Below the pieces are notes generated by a model that saw only the letters and a list, made by a program, of their open reading frames with translations, had not been told where the DNA came from and did no database searches. A stretch of 5,936 nucleotides of DNA from positions 1 through 5,936 of the forward strand of contig JAFDBA010000150.1 of NCBI GenBank assembly GCA_019313505.1, read 5' to 3'. The stretch comes from Deltaproteobacteria bacterium. GTDB taxonomy: Bacteria > Desulfobacterota > Desulfobacteria > Desulfobacterales > UBA11574. The position numbers and the translations under genes were made by a program. Positions 5,818 through 5,936 of this stretch are shown one piece after another; position 1 is the first letter of the stretch, and each line of letters begins with the position of its first letter.

Positions 5818-5910
5818 TTGACGGTCTCTTAAAAAGTCCCATCTACTGCGTTGGGCTGCATTTCGTAATCATTCAACGCAGGGCAAGTACGCCTCTTACG
5901 AGACCATCAA
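5818..5910. repeat. Nested inverted-repeat element, probable dispersed REP/MITE-like repeat
   Basis: The outer arms TTGACGGTCTCTTAA (5818-5832) and TTACGAGACCATCAA (5896-5910) are complementary at 13 of 15 positions. Inside them, CTGCGTTG (5846-5853) and CAACGCAG (5874-5881) are perfectly complementary around a 20-nt loop. The whole could fold into a two-part hairpin of about 93 nt. From memory, the 'GGTCTC..TAAAAAGTCCC' and 'CTGCGTTG' blocks resemble dispersed intergenic repeats in Desulfobacterota genomes. It encodes no protein, lies upstream of the minus-strand promoter, and could be a non-autonomous mobile element or a terminator-like structure. Confidence 0.7.
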
Positions 5911-5936
5911 TTTTAAGGGCATGCCTGTTCCTATAA
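5911..5936. other. Terminal 26 bp, no feature recognised
   Basis: The bases after the repeat are too few to assign; nothing coding or regulatory is supported here. Confidence 0.5.

Overview
The window looks like chromosome of an anaerobic bacterium, most likely a Desulfobacterota (Desulfobacterales-type sulfate reducer) or close relative. This assignment is an inference. It rests on a Ni-Fe carbon monoxide dehydrogenase, a ferredoxin-thioredoxin reductase catalytic chain in a non-photosynthetic setting, moderate GC with AT-rich spacers, and short dispersed-repeat-like sequences of a kind I associate with Desulfobacterota genomes. No phage, plasmid, IS or CRISPR signal is visible.

Layout. (1) Positions 1128 to 1, minus strand: the N-terminal 376 residues of the anaerobic CO dehydrogenase catalytic subunit (CooS/AcsA type), cut by the left edge. 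All visible D-, B- and C-cluster ligands are present. (2) 1129-1414: a divergent intergenic region. It holds a near-consensus minus-strand sigma70 promoter for the CODH gene, a perfect 11+11 bp palindrome resembling a Fur-family operator at the predicted transcription start, a perfect 12-bp tandem repeat in the CODH leader, and a long imperfect inverted repeat. (3) 1415-4996, plus strand: four genes with short gaps (51 bp, 49 bp, then a 1-bp overlap). They encode a YyaL/SPATA20-like thioredoxin-domain protein, a nitroreductase-family flavoprotein, a glutaredoxin-like protein and a ferredoxin-thioredoxin reductase catalytic chain. (4) 4997-5159: a convergent spacer with no clear terminator. (5) 5697 to 5160, minus strand: two small cysteine-containing proteins of unknown function, probably one operon, with a good promoter at 5750-5777. 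(6) 5818-5910: a nested inverted-repeat element, probably a dispersed REP/MITE-like repeat.

How the genes may work together. The plus-strand cluster reads as a thiol/flavin redox module. The glutaredoxin and FTR genes overlap and are probably translationally coupled, which suggests FTR passes ferredoxin electrons to the glutaredoxin-like protein. CODH, transcribed divergently, is a classic producer of reduced ferredoxin, so a CODH to ferredoxin to FTR to glutaredoxin relay is possible but unproven. The FTR has Tyr where the plant/cyanobacterial enzyme has its active-site His, and different cysteine spacing. The thioredoxin-domain gene has two plausible starts, one giving an exported protein and one a cytoplasmic protein. 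That choice decides whether it can share a compartment with the rest of the module.
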